In this document: piece by piece, positions 15,601 to 20,000 of the stretch
Numbering within the stretch: position 1 is the stretch's first letter
How the letters are laid out: every line of letters begins with the position of its first letter
Assembly: GCA_009663005.1 (NCBI GenBank)
Contig: CM018913.1
Coordinates: 854,921-874,920 of the forward strand
Direction: 5' to 3'
DNA length: 20,000 bases
Source of the DNA: Actinidia chinensis
Lineage: Eukaryota; Streptophyta; Magnoliopsida; Ericales; Actinidiaceae
Position numbers and translations under genes: made by a program
The notes under the pieces: generated by a model
What the model was told of the DNA's origin: nothing
The model's input: the letters and a program-made list of their open reading frames with translations, nothing else
Databases searched by the model: none

Positions 15601-17832
15601 AACTATCCGCAATTTAACCATATTCGGTTGTTGGATTCAGAAGTTGGGATAGCTTCTCCAGTTGCAGTTATGCCAAAATTATCACAAATGTAGATAGATT
15701 CACATTTCAATAAATCTTCAGAGTCTACCCCTTCATCTTCGAAAACAAAGCACCCCCTTTATTTGGTTTGAACTACTAGTTTCTAAGGACACCCGTAACT
15801 GCAGAGTTTGTGCTCCAATCGAGTGATTTCCCGTGCTTGTTCAGGAGTATCATCCTTCAATTTCTCTTGAACGGGCGACACTTCCAAGTGTCAGACAATC
15901 CAACTCGCATTTTATATTTCTTGTTTGTATCCGAAGTTAGCGTTGAACCACCATCAGAAGCCAAATCTATTCTCTAGAACATTCGCCTTCCAAACTGTCA
16001 ATGTTTCATGAAGAAACGGCACCGGTCATGGAAGAATTAATCTCCACAGGAATAGACCAACAGAGATCAACATCTGGGCTCCTCGATAGGCAACTGCTCA
16101 TGGAAGTCCTTCGATGACATTTCTTTGGAGATTTTTTTTCTCCTTATTTGCATCTATTACTCATGGTCTCAAGATACATCTATAGACGAAATTTTGAAAA
16201 ATAAACTTTGAGAGAGAGAAACTGTGTTTTGATTAAGTATTCCTACTTGGTTATTAGAAGAAGAGCAATGAACTCACTCTCTTCCTAGAGAAGATTGAGT
16301 CACATTTTAGAGAGCGGTTTAGAGAGAGAACGGTATGCAGATTAATTATAGAGAGGTTCAGAGAGAAGGTGTGGGCCGGGGAGTCCAACTAACAATGATT
16401 GCAACAAACTAGAAAAGACAAAAGGTAACAAAGAAAATGTAAAAAGCTGAAAGCCAATTCACTTGCACATTTTTCCCTATTTATTGCTATTCTTTTTTTT
16501 TTATTTGTACAAAGTGATAAGCAATGTATTTGAGATTTTGATACAGAGAGATATATAGCAAGTTTACACTAGGATGTAATCTTCCAGAGAGCCAGCAAGA
16601 GTCAACCATAAGATGTCCGAGTTTACGATTCATCCCAGTGTTCAACCTTTTGCCGCTAGGCTACATGCATGCGGGTTAATAACTCTTTCCTCCCCAAGCA
16701 AGCTTTAAGCTCAAAAACTTCTCAATTAGAGAGATGAAGCCTCAACACATAAAAAAATTGATAACCACCCCCCACCCCACCCACCCACCCACCCAAAAAA
16801 AAGTAAATAAATAAATAAATAACTTCGCAGCACAAAGGAGAAGCAAACAATACTTCTAGCACTTTTGTACAATCTACGATCTCACTGCACACCAAACAAA
16901 AATCAAAAAGGACTCAGCATCTGCCTCCAGCATACATTGAAAGGAACTATGACCAACCCATTCTGAGCAATTATGCATAAAAAGCTTGTTAGAGATTAAT
17001 CCCTACCCATGAACTTCTAACCATCCAAAAATTGCAATCCAAGAGAGACAAAAGACTGAAATTAACAAAAGCAATAAGAAAACACCAAAAGAAGTTAAAT
17101 GCTGCATCATGAGCTAAATTCTAAATATCCCATAAAAAATAAAAGGAAAGAGCAACAAATCCTCCATGCATAAAAATCAATTTGGAAACCAATGTATCCA
17201 CAATTTGCTTTTCTATACCAAAGACTCCTAGAGACCACAAGCTAAATCCACTCATAGTGAACAGGGCCACTAAAGTGACCAAGATGACAGTTGAGCTTCT
17301 TATAGAAATTAATTGCATTTATCAGGCACTTAATCCATTTAGGGAGAATAATTAGAATCCCTTCCATATTTCATTTGAATATTATGACTTCTCACACCCC
17401 GCAGGCCTTAACTATAATGGTAAAGTTTATGTTAAAGATGATCGAGGGGTCCAACCTAAAAAGACATAGGTTCCGCAAAGACATTGAAGGCACTGATATT
17501 GAATAGGAAAGAAGTTAATAAATTAAGAACCAAGCATATGTACATATGGTATAGAATGATAAAACAACTTGCTACAATACAGAAAGGTTAGAAAGTTGCC
17601 AACCTTTGATCTTGGAGTTGGCTTAAGAAAAAAAGGGGAACCTCTGCGCCATGGCCAACCAAGGTCAAAGCAATGACGTGACCTGAAACCCAAACAAAAA
17701 TGTTAAAATCGAAAAAAGAAATTTTATAATGCACAGTTTCCAAAATAGAGCTCACCAAAAATATTCATTAAAATCATCATAATTTCTCCAGGCAGAATGT
17801 GGTGCTCGCCCATTATCATTGTTTGTAGCTTC
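565..17832 (-). CDS. CALS10: Callose synthase 10-like (GSL8-type) 1,3-beta-glucan synthase, partial: 11 internal exons
   Basis: The product is a plasma-membrane glucosyltransferase (family GT48) that makes 1,3-beta-glucan (callose) from UDP-glucose; the CalS10/GSL8 branch is known for cell-plate and plasmodesmal callose. Minus-strand exons join 17832..17756, 17682..17604, 13806..13684, 12683..12581, 12395..12272, 12126..11937, 11838..11786, 7421..7361, 7255..7174, 3166..3117 and 651..565. All junctions are GT...AG and in frame, giving 343 codons without a stop. The segment contains the end of the FKS1-type domain and about six hydrophobic membrane segments, ending in GARDRLGE before the catalytic region. 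This is roughly a fifth of the usual ~1,900 residues; both ends lie outside the window. The CalS10 assignment rather than CalS9 rests on GRGMYERTSDYIK, FVVMKFFES and LLDIHIFYTVISAVCGFLLG, which I judge from memory of the families. Family is near certain, paralogue likely. Confidence 0.93.
1250..1415. repeat. Dispersed repeat rich in GGTACC/CGGTA words
   Basis: The stretch repeats words such as gtatcgggcggtacataccgg, ttttaccggttggtaccg and cgtatcgagtcgtatcggg, which are partly palindromic around GGTACC and ACCGGT. Repeats of this wording are scattered through many plant genomes; I infer a decayed transposable element. A related phrase (gaaaaaacagtaccatagg followed by gatacggtatt) occurs near 2435-2475. 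Confidence 0.4.
1710..1790 (+). repeat. Possible SINE-like remnant
   Basis: The text cctcactagtgg, agtgagattagtcc, ggatcggatactgagttat followed by an A-rich tract resembles the 3' part of plant Au-type SINEs (GTGGGATTAGTC ... GGCCCGGACACT). It is heavily diverged and no clear A or B box precedes it. This is a weak call based on wording only. Confidence 0.25.
1934..1962. repeat. (GGGCAT)n hexanucleotide microsatellite
   Basis: Four consecutive copies of gggcat follow a short (CA)n run at 1921-1931. Translated on the minus strand this gives alternating Met-Pro, which is simple-repeat translation and not a protein. Confidence 0.9.
1960..2150 (-). repeat. GTGTCGGACACG-family dispersed repeat
   Basis: Read on the minus strand, this begins gttgtgaagcacggacactt and runs through gtgtatccgtgtcggacatg to the hexamer array. 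Such strings of GTGTC/GGACAC words following GAAGCACGGACAC are a familiar dispersed repeat in plant genomes. A second, more diverged copy in the opposite orientation appears at about 19393-19490. Confidence 0.45.
3117..3166 (-). CDS. CALS10: CalS10-like exon j (NNHNALTVASLWAPVVC)
   Basis: At 50 nt this is the smallest exon, between acceptor tcttgcag and donor gtaagtag. It completes an Asn codon and reads NHNALTVASLWAPVVC. NNHNAL(T/A)xxSLWAPV is a conserved block. It sits isolated between introns of 4.0 and 2.5 kb, so automated prediction may miss it. The final residue is Cys where I would expect Ala or Val. Confidence 0.93.
3300..4966 (-). mobile_element. Ty3/gypsy retrotransposon remnant: gag with zinc-knuckle trace, broken
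   Basis: On the minus strand, downstream of a primer-binding site, translated pieces resemble plant gypsy gag. They include EERKVNMVSTYLKGRASSWW then NQIP (about 4060-3990), GWEKMKKK..EQFLHFSDIETC (about 3960-3890), and a zinc-knuckle trace PGHKSEDCRK (about 3640-3600) next to Asn-Cys-Phe in another frame. An acidic region with FLAPKQ (about 3530-3440), typical of the linker before the protease, follows. Stops and frameshifts interrupt all of it. Protease, reverse transcriptase and integrase are not visible; homology fades near 3300. It is inserted in the same strand direction as the gene. Confidence 0.7.
4952..4963 (-). other. Retrotransposon primer-binding site (initiator-Met tRNA type)
   Basis: Minus-strand TGGTATCAAAGC differs at one base from TGGTATCAGAGC, the usual plant LTR-element primer-binding site complementary to the 3' end of initiator-Met tRNA. 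It lies three bases after a CA that would end the 5' LTR at 4967, exactly the expected spacing. Confidence 0.7.
4967..5830 (-). mobile_element. 5' LTR of the Ty3/gypsy remnant
   Basis: The LTR 3' end is set at 4967 by the terminal CA and the adjacent primer-binding site. Going upstream on the minus strand there is a CTCTCTCTGTG leader (about 5000), a T-rich stretch, and a possible TATA-like element (ttaaataagg, about 5575-5585). The upstream end is not defined: no matching second LTR lies in the window, so 5830 is only a guess. Confidence 0.5.
6953..6981 (+). mobile_element. Helitron-like 3' terminus (hairpin + CTAG)
   Basis: A hairpin, gtgca-ttgca-tgcac (6957-6971), sits six bases before CTAG (6978-6981), which is followed by T. 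Helitrons end in a short hairpin about ten bases before CTRR and insert between A and T. The wording tgtagcacgtgcattgcatgcacc also resembles common plant Helitron ends (GTAGCCCGTGCAATGCACGGG). The 5' terminus was not found; the AT-rich DNA from about 6750 could be the element body. Confidence 0.5.
7174..7255 (-). CDS. CALS10: CalS10-like exon i (IKPL...YSWHDFVSK)
   Basis: This 82-nt exon lies between acceptor tttgtgcag and donor gtaagcaa. It reads IKPLAEATKSLVKMPDLRYS and WHDFVSK, leaving one base. IKPL and YSWHD(F/L)VS are conserved in callose synthases, while the stretch between them is variable. A 105-nt intron separates it from exon h; a 4.0-kb intron follows. Confidence 0.95.
7361..7421 (-). 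CDS. CALS10: CalS10-like exon h (membrane segment YLIFWLVVLGVKFSFAYFLL)
   Basis: This 61-nt exon lies between acceptor cattgcag and donor gtacgtga. Its first base completes the Lys codon, followed by twenty hydrophobic residues, YLIFWLVVLGVKFSFAYFLL. FWL(V/I)(V/I)LxxKFxFAYF is the family's conserved helix. The last residue is Leu, whereas the usual family ending is FLQ; the donor is otherwise normal. Confidence 0.93.
8261..8319. repeat. Compound (CA)n(TA)n microsatellite
   Basis: About sixteen CA units run directly into about thirteen TA units. Such compound alternating purine-pyrimidine tracts are usually length-variable. Open frames crossing it, which read Thr-His or Tyr-Ile repeats, are translation artefacts. 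Confidence 0.97.
9346..9768 (-). mobile_element. Solo LTR, 423 bp, with 5-bp target duplication AAGAG
   Basis: The element starts tgacgcc and ends cgcatca on the plus strand, so both strands begin TG and end CA. It is flanked by an exact 5-bp direct repeat, aagag, at 9341-9345 and 9769-9773. On the minus strand it carries a TATA-like ctatttaaagagag (about 9570-9590) followed by aataaagagaac (about 9530-9545) and a leader, which is LTR order. No internal retrotransposon sequence adjoins, so it is a solo LTR left by recombination between the two LTRs. Within it a 23-bp phrase is repeated at 9439-9461 and 9480-9502. Confidence 0.82.
9439..9502. repeat. Tandem repeat, period 41 bp, inside solo LTR
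   Basis: A 23-bp phrase (tttggcttccgccagaatca, then aag) occurs exactly at 9439-9461 and 9480-9502, separated by a purine-rich spacer. It falls downstream of the TATA-like site, in the inferred transcribed part of the LTR. Confidence 0.9.
10799..11496. mobile_element. Non-autonomous DNA transposon (MITE-like) with imperfect terminal inverted repeats
   Basis: The left end reads ccctgtttgtttgctgg. The right end, read on the other strand, is ccttgtttggttaggatg. Inner segments also mirror: atttgaaatcccatgggg and gggatttgatac near 10966-10995 correspond to ccaatgggatttgatatcc near 11420-11440, and a tttaccctt match lies further in. An element of about 700 bp with long imperfect inverted arms and no coding sequence fits a non-autonomous DNA transposon. 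No clear target duplication was seen, so superfamily is open. Confidence 0.6.
10932..10961 (+). repeat. G-run tract (G-quadruplex-capable) on plus strand
   Basis: The tract gggtgggtggggggtggggg continues to 10961 with at least four runs of three or more G separated by single T. It lies in the DNA transposon inside an intron; G-runs are on the template strand of the minus-strand gene. Confidence 0.85.
11786..11838 (-). CDS. CALS10: CalS10-like exon g (EHYYVGRGMYERTSDYI)
   Basis: This 53-nt exon lies between acceptor tatttgtag and donor gtatttcc. It reads EHYYVGRGMYERTSDYI plus two bases of a Lys codon. YYVGR(G/P)MYER is one of the best conserved short motifs of plant callose synthases. A 4.4-kb intron rich in mobile elements follows it. 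Confidence 0.95.
11937..12126 (-). CDS. CALS10: CalS10-like exon f (KALQQKS...RLIKWMHQ)
   Basis: At 190 nt this is the longest exon in the window, between acceptor tattacag and donor gtttattg. It encodes a polar loop (KALQQKSKSNELS), a membrane segment (LFKVYIIVLGIYAGVQIFIS), then FLMRIPAFHRLANQCDHWPL and IRLIKWMHQ. The MRIPAxHxLxxxCD and (I/V)KWM(R/H)Q blocks are family signatures. It ends at a codon boundary. Confidence 0.95.
12272..12395 (-). CDS. CALS10: CalS10-like exon e (MMFGAYSTSRRLAVSRIFLR)
   Basis: This 124-nt exon lies between acceptor gatacag and donor gtacgttt. It completes a Ser codon, then reads VLDIIMMFGAYSTSRRLAVS and RIFLRFLWFSLASVFICFLY, ending within a Val codon. The basic SRRLAVSRIFLRF patch followed by a hydrophobic helix is conserved in plant callose synthases. 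The next intron is 145 nt. Confidence 0.95.
12581..12683 (-). CDS. CALS10: CalS10-like exon d (LSLGPTFVVMKFFE)
   Basis: This 103-nt exon lies between acceptor ttttgcag and donor gtaagttt. It encodes GLTIVAFNNGDIDTKTIREV and then LSLGPTFVVMKFFE, and leaves one base for the next Ser codon. It carries the end of one hydrophobic segment and the start of another. GPTFVVMKF is characteristic of the CalS10-type clade as I remember it; the CalS9 type has GPTFAIMNF. Confidence 0.95.
12782..13057. repeat. Diverged tandem duplication, two copies of about 130 bp
   Basis: Copy one (12782-12910) and copy two (12931-13057) share attctagc.(g/t)agaaacaagg, then tgaaaatttttctcatgctc versus tgagaatttttcttatgctc, then acaaggaag.c.gcac.aa, and both end in (t/c)agaatgttac or tggaatgttac. 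The offset is 147-149 bp with roughly 80-85% identity by eye. No function is recognised. Confidence 0.8.
13071..13178. repeat. 29-bp direct repeat in LINE fragment
   Basis: The 29 bases at 13071-13099 (cttgggcagctatggtctat, then tatatttgg) recur exactly at 13150-13178. The 50 bases between them are unrelated. The pattern suggests a local rearrangement at, or during, LINE insertion. Confidence 0.9.
13071..13456 (+). mobile_element. LINE 3' fragment with poly(A), 5'-truncated
   Basis: The plus strand at 13149-13232 reads AWAAMVYYIWQERNCRTFQG, the conserved (W/R)xERN block at the end of the zinc-binding domain that terminates plant LINE reverse transcriptases, followed by a stop at 13233. A 3' UTR then leads to ttctttcaatatattctcat ttac and a run of ten A (about 13447-13456). 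It is antisense to the gene. A 29-bp segment of the coding part is duplicated at 13071-13099. Confidence 0.75.
13684..13806 (-). CDS. CALS10: CalS10-like exon c (GKTSFVEHRTFLHLYHSFHR)
   Basis: This 123-nt, phase-0 exon lies between acceptor ctctcag and donor gtctgtaa. It begins NMLKAGASKRR, a variable basic linker, and continues GKTSFVEHRTFLHLYHSFHR. It ends RLWIFLVMMFQ, the start of the first membrane segment. In this family the GK(T/S)xFVEHRTFxHLYHSF block marks entry into the N-terminal membrane cluster. LINE fragments flank it on both sides, within the adjoining introns. Confidence 0.95.
14612..15390 (-). pseudogene. LINE reverse transcriptase C-terminal fragment with 3' end, frameshifted
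   Basis: Minus-strand pieces match the end of plant LINE reverse transcriptases. The first (15211 to 14999) includes DDSLRWILASLGSLQVKG, APLKVTFIVW and KILTADN. The second frame (15045 to 14719) continues with VVNWCCMCKLDGESVVHLIH, the zinc-binding domain with Cys-x2-Cys...His-x3-His/Cys spacing, then ELWASIISWFGVAWV and YWQGAKVGK. The frames overlap at a frameshift near 15000-15045. The 3' end, gtaataaaattctcatttacc on the minus strand (14615-14636), matches the ending of the other LINE at 13425-13445. Same strand as the gene; non-functional. Confidence 0.75.
14891..14941. repeat. Short tandem duplication within LINE zinc-binding region
   Basis: A 27-bp unit (14891-14917) is followed directly by a 24-bp unit (14918-14941) that differs only by loss of three bases. 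On the minus strand it doubles HLIHCLVA of the zinc-binding domain while keeping frame. Confidence 0.9.
15391..16150 (-). other. Unrecognised stretch, possible 5' continuation of LINE
   Basis: The stretch has slightly higher GC than surrounding intron. It contains minus-strand pieces such as QEKLKDDTPEQAREITRLEH (about 15870-15810) that look like decayed coding DNA, but no open frame persists and I cannot name a family. It abuts the LINE fragment and may belong to the same insertion. Confidence 0.3.
16765..16820. repeat. C-run tract followed by (AAAT)n
   Basis: A run of five or more CCC blocks (16765-16794) is followed after an A-run by (taaa)n (16804-16820). On the minus, transcribed-sense strand this is GGGTGGGTGGGTGGGTGGGG, so it is G-quadruplex-capable in the gene's own pre-mRNA. 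Confidence 0.9.
17395..17490 (+). repeat. Possible tRNA-derived SINE remnant
   Basis: The phrase ggccttaactataatggtaaag resembles a polymerase III A box as found in plant Au-like SINEs, and ggggtccaacctaaaaagac followed by aggttccgcaaag resembles the B-box region and the GAAACAGCCTCTTTGCAAAG segment. It is degenerate in both boxes and has no clear tail. Confidence 0.35.
17604..17682 (-). CDS. CALS10: CalS10-like exon b (HCFDLGWPWRRG)
   Basis: This 79-nt exon lies between acceptor gtttcag and donor gttggc. Its first base completes the Trp of the previous exon, and it then reads SRHCFDLGWPWRRGSPFFLK followed by PTPRSK. The Cys-Phe-x-Leu-x-Trp-Pro block follows NEYFW in plant callose synthases. 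The intron separating it from exon a is only 73 nt; the next intron is 3.8 kb. Confidence 0.9.
17756..17832 (-). CDS. CALS10: CalS10-like exon a (FKS1-domain end, NYDDFNEYFW)
   Basis: This 77-nt exon is preceded by tctgcag and followed by gtgagctc. It encodes EATNNDNGRAPHSAWRNYDD and then FNEYF, with the TG of a split Trp codon. HSAWRNYDDFNEYFW is a hallmark of the FKS1-type domain of plant callose synthases, in the cytosolic N-terminal part of the enzyme. It is the most 5' exon found here; the intron before it runs past position 20000. Phase 0 at its start is assumed from the homologous reading frame. Confidence 0.9.
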
Positions 17833-20000
17833 CTGCAGACCATAGAATTAGTAAAAACCTAACAATATTTTAGGAGTCAAAAGAAAAAGATAACACCAGC
17901 ATTTCAACTATTGTCACAAGCAGAGGGTTAACTGCTCATCCGGGTTCAAATTTGTAAGCAAAAAGGGAAAAACAGATGAAAAATATTGAAACAGAAAAAA
18001 ACACAAACATGGTTCTCCCACAATAATAACTTCCAATACAAGACTTTATCACTCAGGTTCAAATCCCTTCTACCTTAAATAGTTCATATGCATCTTTTTC
18101 TTTTCCTTTGTACAGTAGGAACTTTAGAAACTGGAGTAGCTGCACCCCCGCTGATTGGTTTGATAAACACTTGATGGATTGATATATCATGACTACTTTC
18201 TTCCGGGATGAATAAAAAAGTTTAGAAAAATACACCAATAGAATGCCACACCCACATCCACTAAAACAGAAACAAAACAAAGGAAGAAACGTAACCGAAG
18301 ACTAAAACATATATAAATAATATAATTATTCAAAGACTCCAAACTCAAAGTCCAAAAACTTGTTCCTAGGCGAATCAACTACATAAAAGAGAAAAAAATC
18401 ATACTCTTCAATCTAAAAATCATATTTCAACCACATCAGAAGTCCTCATATTGCTCTCTTCCAAATAACAAAAAAAAAAGTTAAAAAAAAGTGACACCAA
18501 AAACATTCTCCTCCCCGTTCTAGCCCCACTCCAAGATTGGATCAGATCAATAAAATTTCCTCAAGAACACCCGTATAAATCCAAACATACTAAGATAGAC
18601 CAAAAAGGTTCCTTGTTGGTCACGTATAGGAGGACATAATTGACTGATTCCACATATTGATTAGATATGGAACAGTAAGGAAGCTAGTAAAGCCAAACCC
18701 TTTCCAATGAAGCGAATAATTTATGTGACCAAACCAGTGCGTCTTGAAAAGATTTCACCTCAAAGCCTATAGCGTTCAACAATTTCCATCTCAAAAAATT
18801 CCTTCAATCACCCTATACATGGAATAGTATAAAGTAAAGCCAAAAAGATCCACCAACTTCCAAGTCATTCAACTCTCAATAAAAGGCAATATCCCCCAAA
18901 AAAAGAAGTAATTGAATATTTGCCCCAAAAAGGGCCAAGTTTAACCACAACAAGAGCAAGGAAAGATCCTCTGGCTTCTCCGCCAACAATGACTCCAGCA
19001 GCAAACGTCTAAAATTCCTAACCAAAAACCGAGTATGACTCCAAAACTCAGTCCACCTTAACTAAAACCCTCCCAACGCTCTGTCGTGTATGAGAGGGAA
19101 ACCAGCTTCATGTAAGATCAATATTCCCACCTACCTGAAGTTCCTCCCTTATTCAATCGTATCATGACAAAATGTCAACTCACCACCCTTATTCAATAGT
19201 ATCCCGCTCAGAAGTCCCTCCAAAGTCAATTACCTGAAGGAATTATGTTGATTTTACGCCCATTTGGATGGGTATTAATTTTAGATTTTGTTTATTATCA
19301 ATCACGTACACAACTGAGGTTTTATGATTCTAGTTCACTACGTTGGCCATGTGATGATTCTTACATGTTTCACTAATTTAGTAGTATGCTAAGAAGCACT
19401 GACACACAAATGGTTCCCATATCTGTGCCCGATACAAGTACGGGTACGCGCTTAAATACGCATCGAACATGCCACGTGACGTGTCTTCATTTGTTATTAT
19501 TAGTTTTTAACTGGACAGATTAAGGACACGACATGTTAAGCCATGTTTCAGGTGTGCCTGGAGAATACCCGAGCCTGGGCTGTCTCTAAATTGATTTTTT
19601 GTTATCCCTATAGAAAAGCTTGTCAATAGTCTCTCGCTCGCTCGCTCAAGCTCTTTCACAAAGTGATGCACCCACAGCCATTTGTTTTTTATTCTTTTTT
19701 TTGGTAGGAAGGATAGCATTCTCTCCCTTTTTTTCATCTATTATTGGTGTTTCTTTTATCCAATATGTTGATTGTGGTTGTGACGTTTATCATCAATTAT
19801 TTAGATTTAGTGTTTTTGTTTTCTTGAGGGCAACCATTTTATAAATATTATATTTACGGACAAAAAAAACTAATGAAAACTAACACTAACTGAACAAAAA
19901 AAACTAGGTTGGGTCAGTACCCAACCCACCACTCCCAGATCCCATTAATATTTACATAACAAATAAAAACATATAAATACATTTTTCTGCCATATTCATG
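17833..20000 (-). other. 5' intron sequence upstream of exon a, incomplete
   Basis: No callose synthase exon (for example the expected LCYIFHHM or VSFLD blocks) is seen from 17833 to the window end, so this is read as intron running off the window. About 18480-19230 has long C-rich, T-poor stretches without an open frame and may be a decayed mobile element. A GTGTCGGACACG-type repeat lies at about 19393-19490. The rest is AT-rich. Confidence 0.7.
19393..19490 (+). repeat. Second copy of GTGTCGGACACG-family dispersed repeat
   Basis: The plus strand reads gaagcactgacacac, atatctgtgcccgatacaag, tacgggtacgcg and ccacgtgacgtgtc, which parallels in order the minus-strand copy at 1960-2150 (gaagcacggacac ... 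gtatccgtgtcggacatg ... acgcgtatt). It is diverged. Confidence 0.35.

Larger units (their letters stand above)
13807..17603 (-). other. Intron of 3797 nt between exons b and c
   Basis: This intron holds a minus-strand LINE fragment (14612-15390), possibly continued by decayed sequence to about 16150, then a GA-rich stretch (16200-16380), a C-run plus (AAAT)n repeat (16765-16820) and a possible SINE (17395-17490). About 13820-14600 and 16830-17390 show only AT-rich DNA. Confidence 0.85.

Noticed and set aside
565..17832. CalS9/GSL10 as the paralogue
   Set aside because: CalS9-type proteins, as remembered, have GPTFAIMNF and LMDIHIWYT...GVMGAR at the matching places. This gene has GPTFVVMKF and LLDIHIFYT...GFLLGAR, as in the CalS10 clade. 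The intronless CalS11/12 types are excluded by the introns.
18054..18068. A tRNA gene suggested by the B-box-like GGTTCAAATCC
   Set aside because: The flanking bases do not form a five-pair T stem and no acceptor stem, A box or anticodon arm can be placed.
1..20000. CRISPR array or bacterial operon or defence system
   Set aside because: No regularly spaced repeats with unique spacers, no clustered long ORFs and no ribosome-binding-site pattern; the introns and plant TE content show nuclear plant DNA.

Overview
This window is nuclear DNA of a flowering plant. It is AT-rich and has no bacterial-style gene packing. It carries internal exons of a many-exon plant gene, joined by canonical GT...AG introns that are loaded with plant-type transposon remnants. 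The species cannot be fixed from the sequence; long TE-filled introns would suit a woody or early-diverging lineage with a fairly large genome, but that is inference.

The one host gene runs on the minus strand across almost the whole window. Eleven exons were located by reading the reverse strand, from 17832 (most 5') down to 565 (most 3'). Every internal intron begins GT and ends AG, and every junction keeps frame. They join into 1029 nt (343 codons) with no stop. The encoded segment is the N-terminal/central part of a callose (1,3-beta-glucan) synthase of family GT48: the end of the FKS1-type N-terminal domain (HSAWRNYDDFNEYFW), then the first cluster of membrane segments, ending at GFLLGARDRLGE just before the large cytosolic catalytic region. 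Detailed wording (GKTSFVEHRTFLHLYHSFHR, LSLGPTFVVMKFFES, HYYVGRGMYERTSDYIK, YSWHDFVSKNNHNALTVASL) fits the CalS10/GSL8 clade, which is linked to cell-plate and plasmodesmal callose. The start codon, the earlier exons, the catalytic domain and the stop codon lie outside the window, so no promoter or polyadenylation site of the gene is present.

Intron size is bimodal. Five internal introns are 73-185 nt; the other five are 1.0, 2.5, 3.8, 4.0 and 4.4 kb, and the introns at both window edges also run long. The long ones hold the mobile elements. At 1-340 there is an LTR-like promoter stretch. At 1250-2150 there are dispersed palindromic and GTGTCGGACACG-type repeats. At 3300-5800 there is a decayed Ty3/gypsy 5' end (LTR, primer-binding site, gag, zinc-knuckle remnant). 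At 6950-6981 there is a Helitron-like 3' terminus. At 8261-8319 there is a compound (CA)n(TA)n microsatellite. At 9346-9768 there is a solo LTR flanked by a perfect 5-bp target duplication. At 10799-11496 there is an inverted-repeat DNA transposon with a G-run. At 12782-13057 there is a ~147-bp tandem duplication. At 13071-13456 and 14612-15390 there are two LINE 3' fragments pointing toward each other with exon 3 of the located set between them. At 17395-17490 there is a possible SINE.

No prokaryotic system, CRISPR array, rRNA or tRNA gene, or new multi-gene system was found. The points most worth a second look are the solo LTR with its duplication, the Helitron terminus, the tail-to-tail LINE pair around an exon, and two G-runs of opposite strand bias in introns of the same gene.
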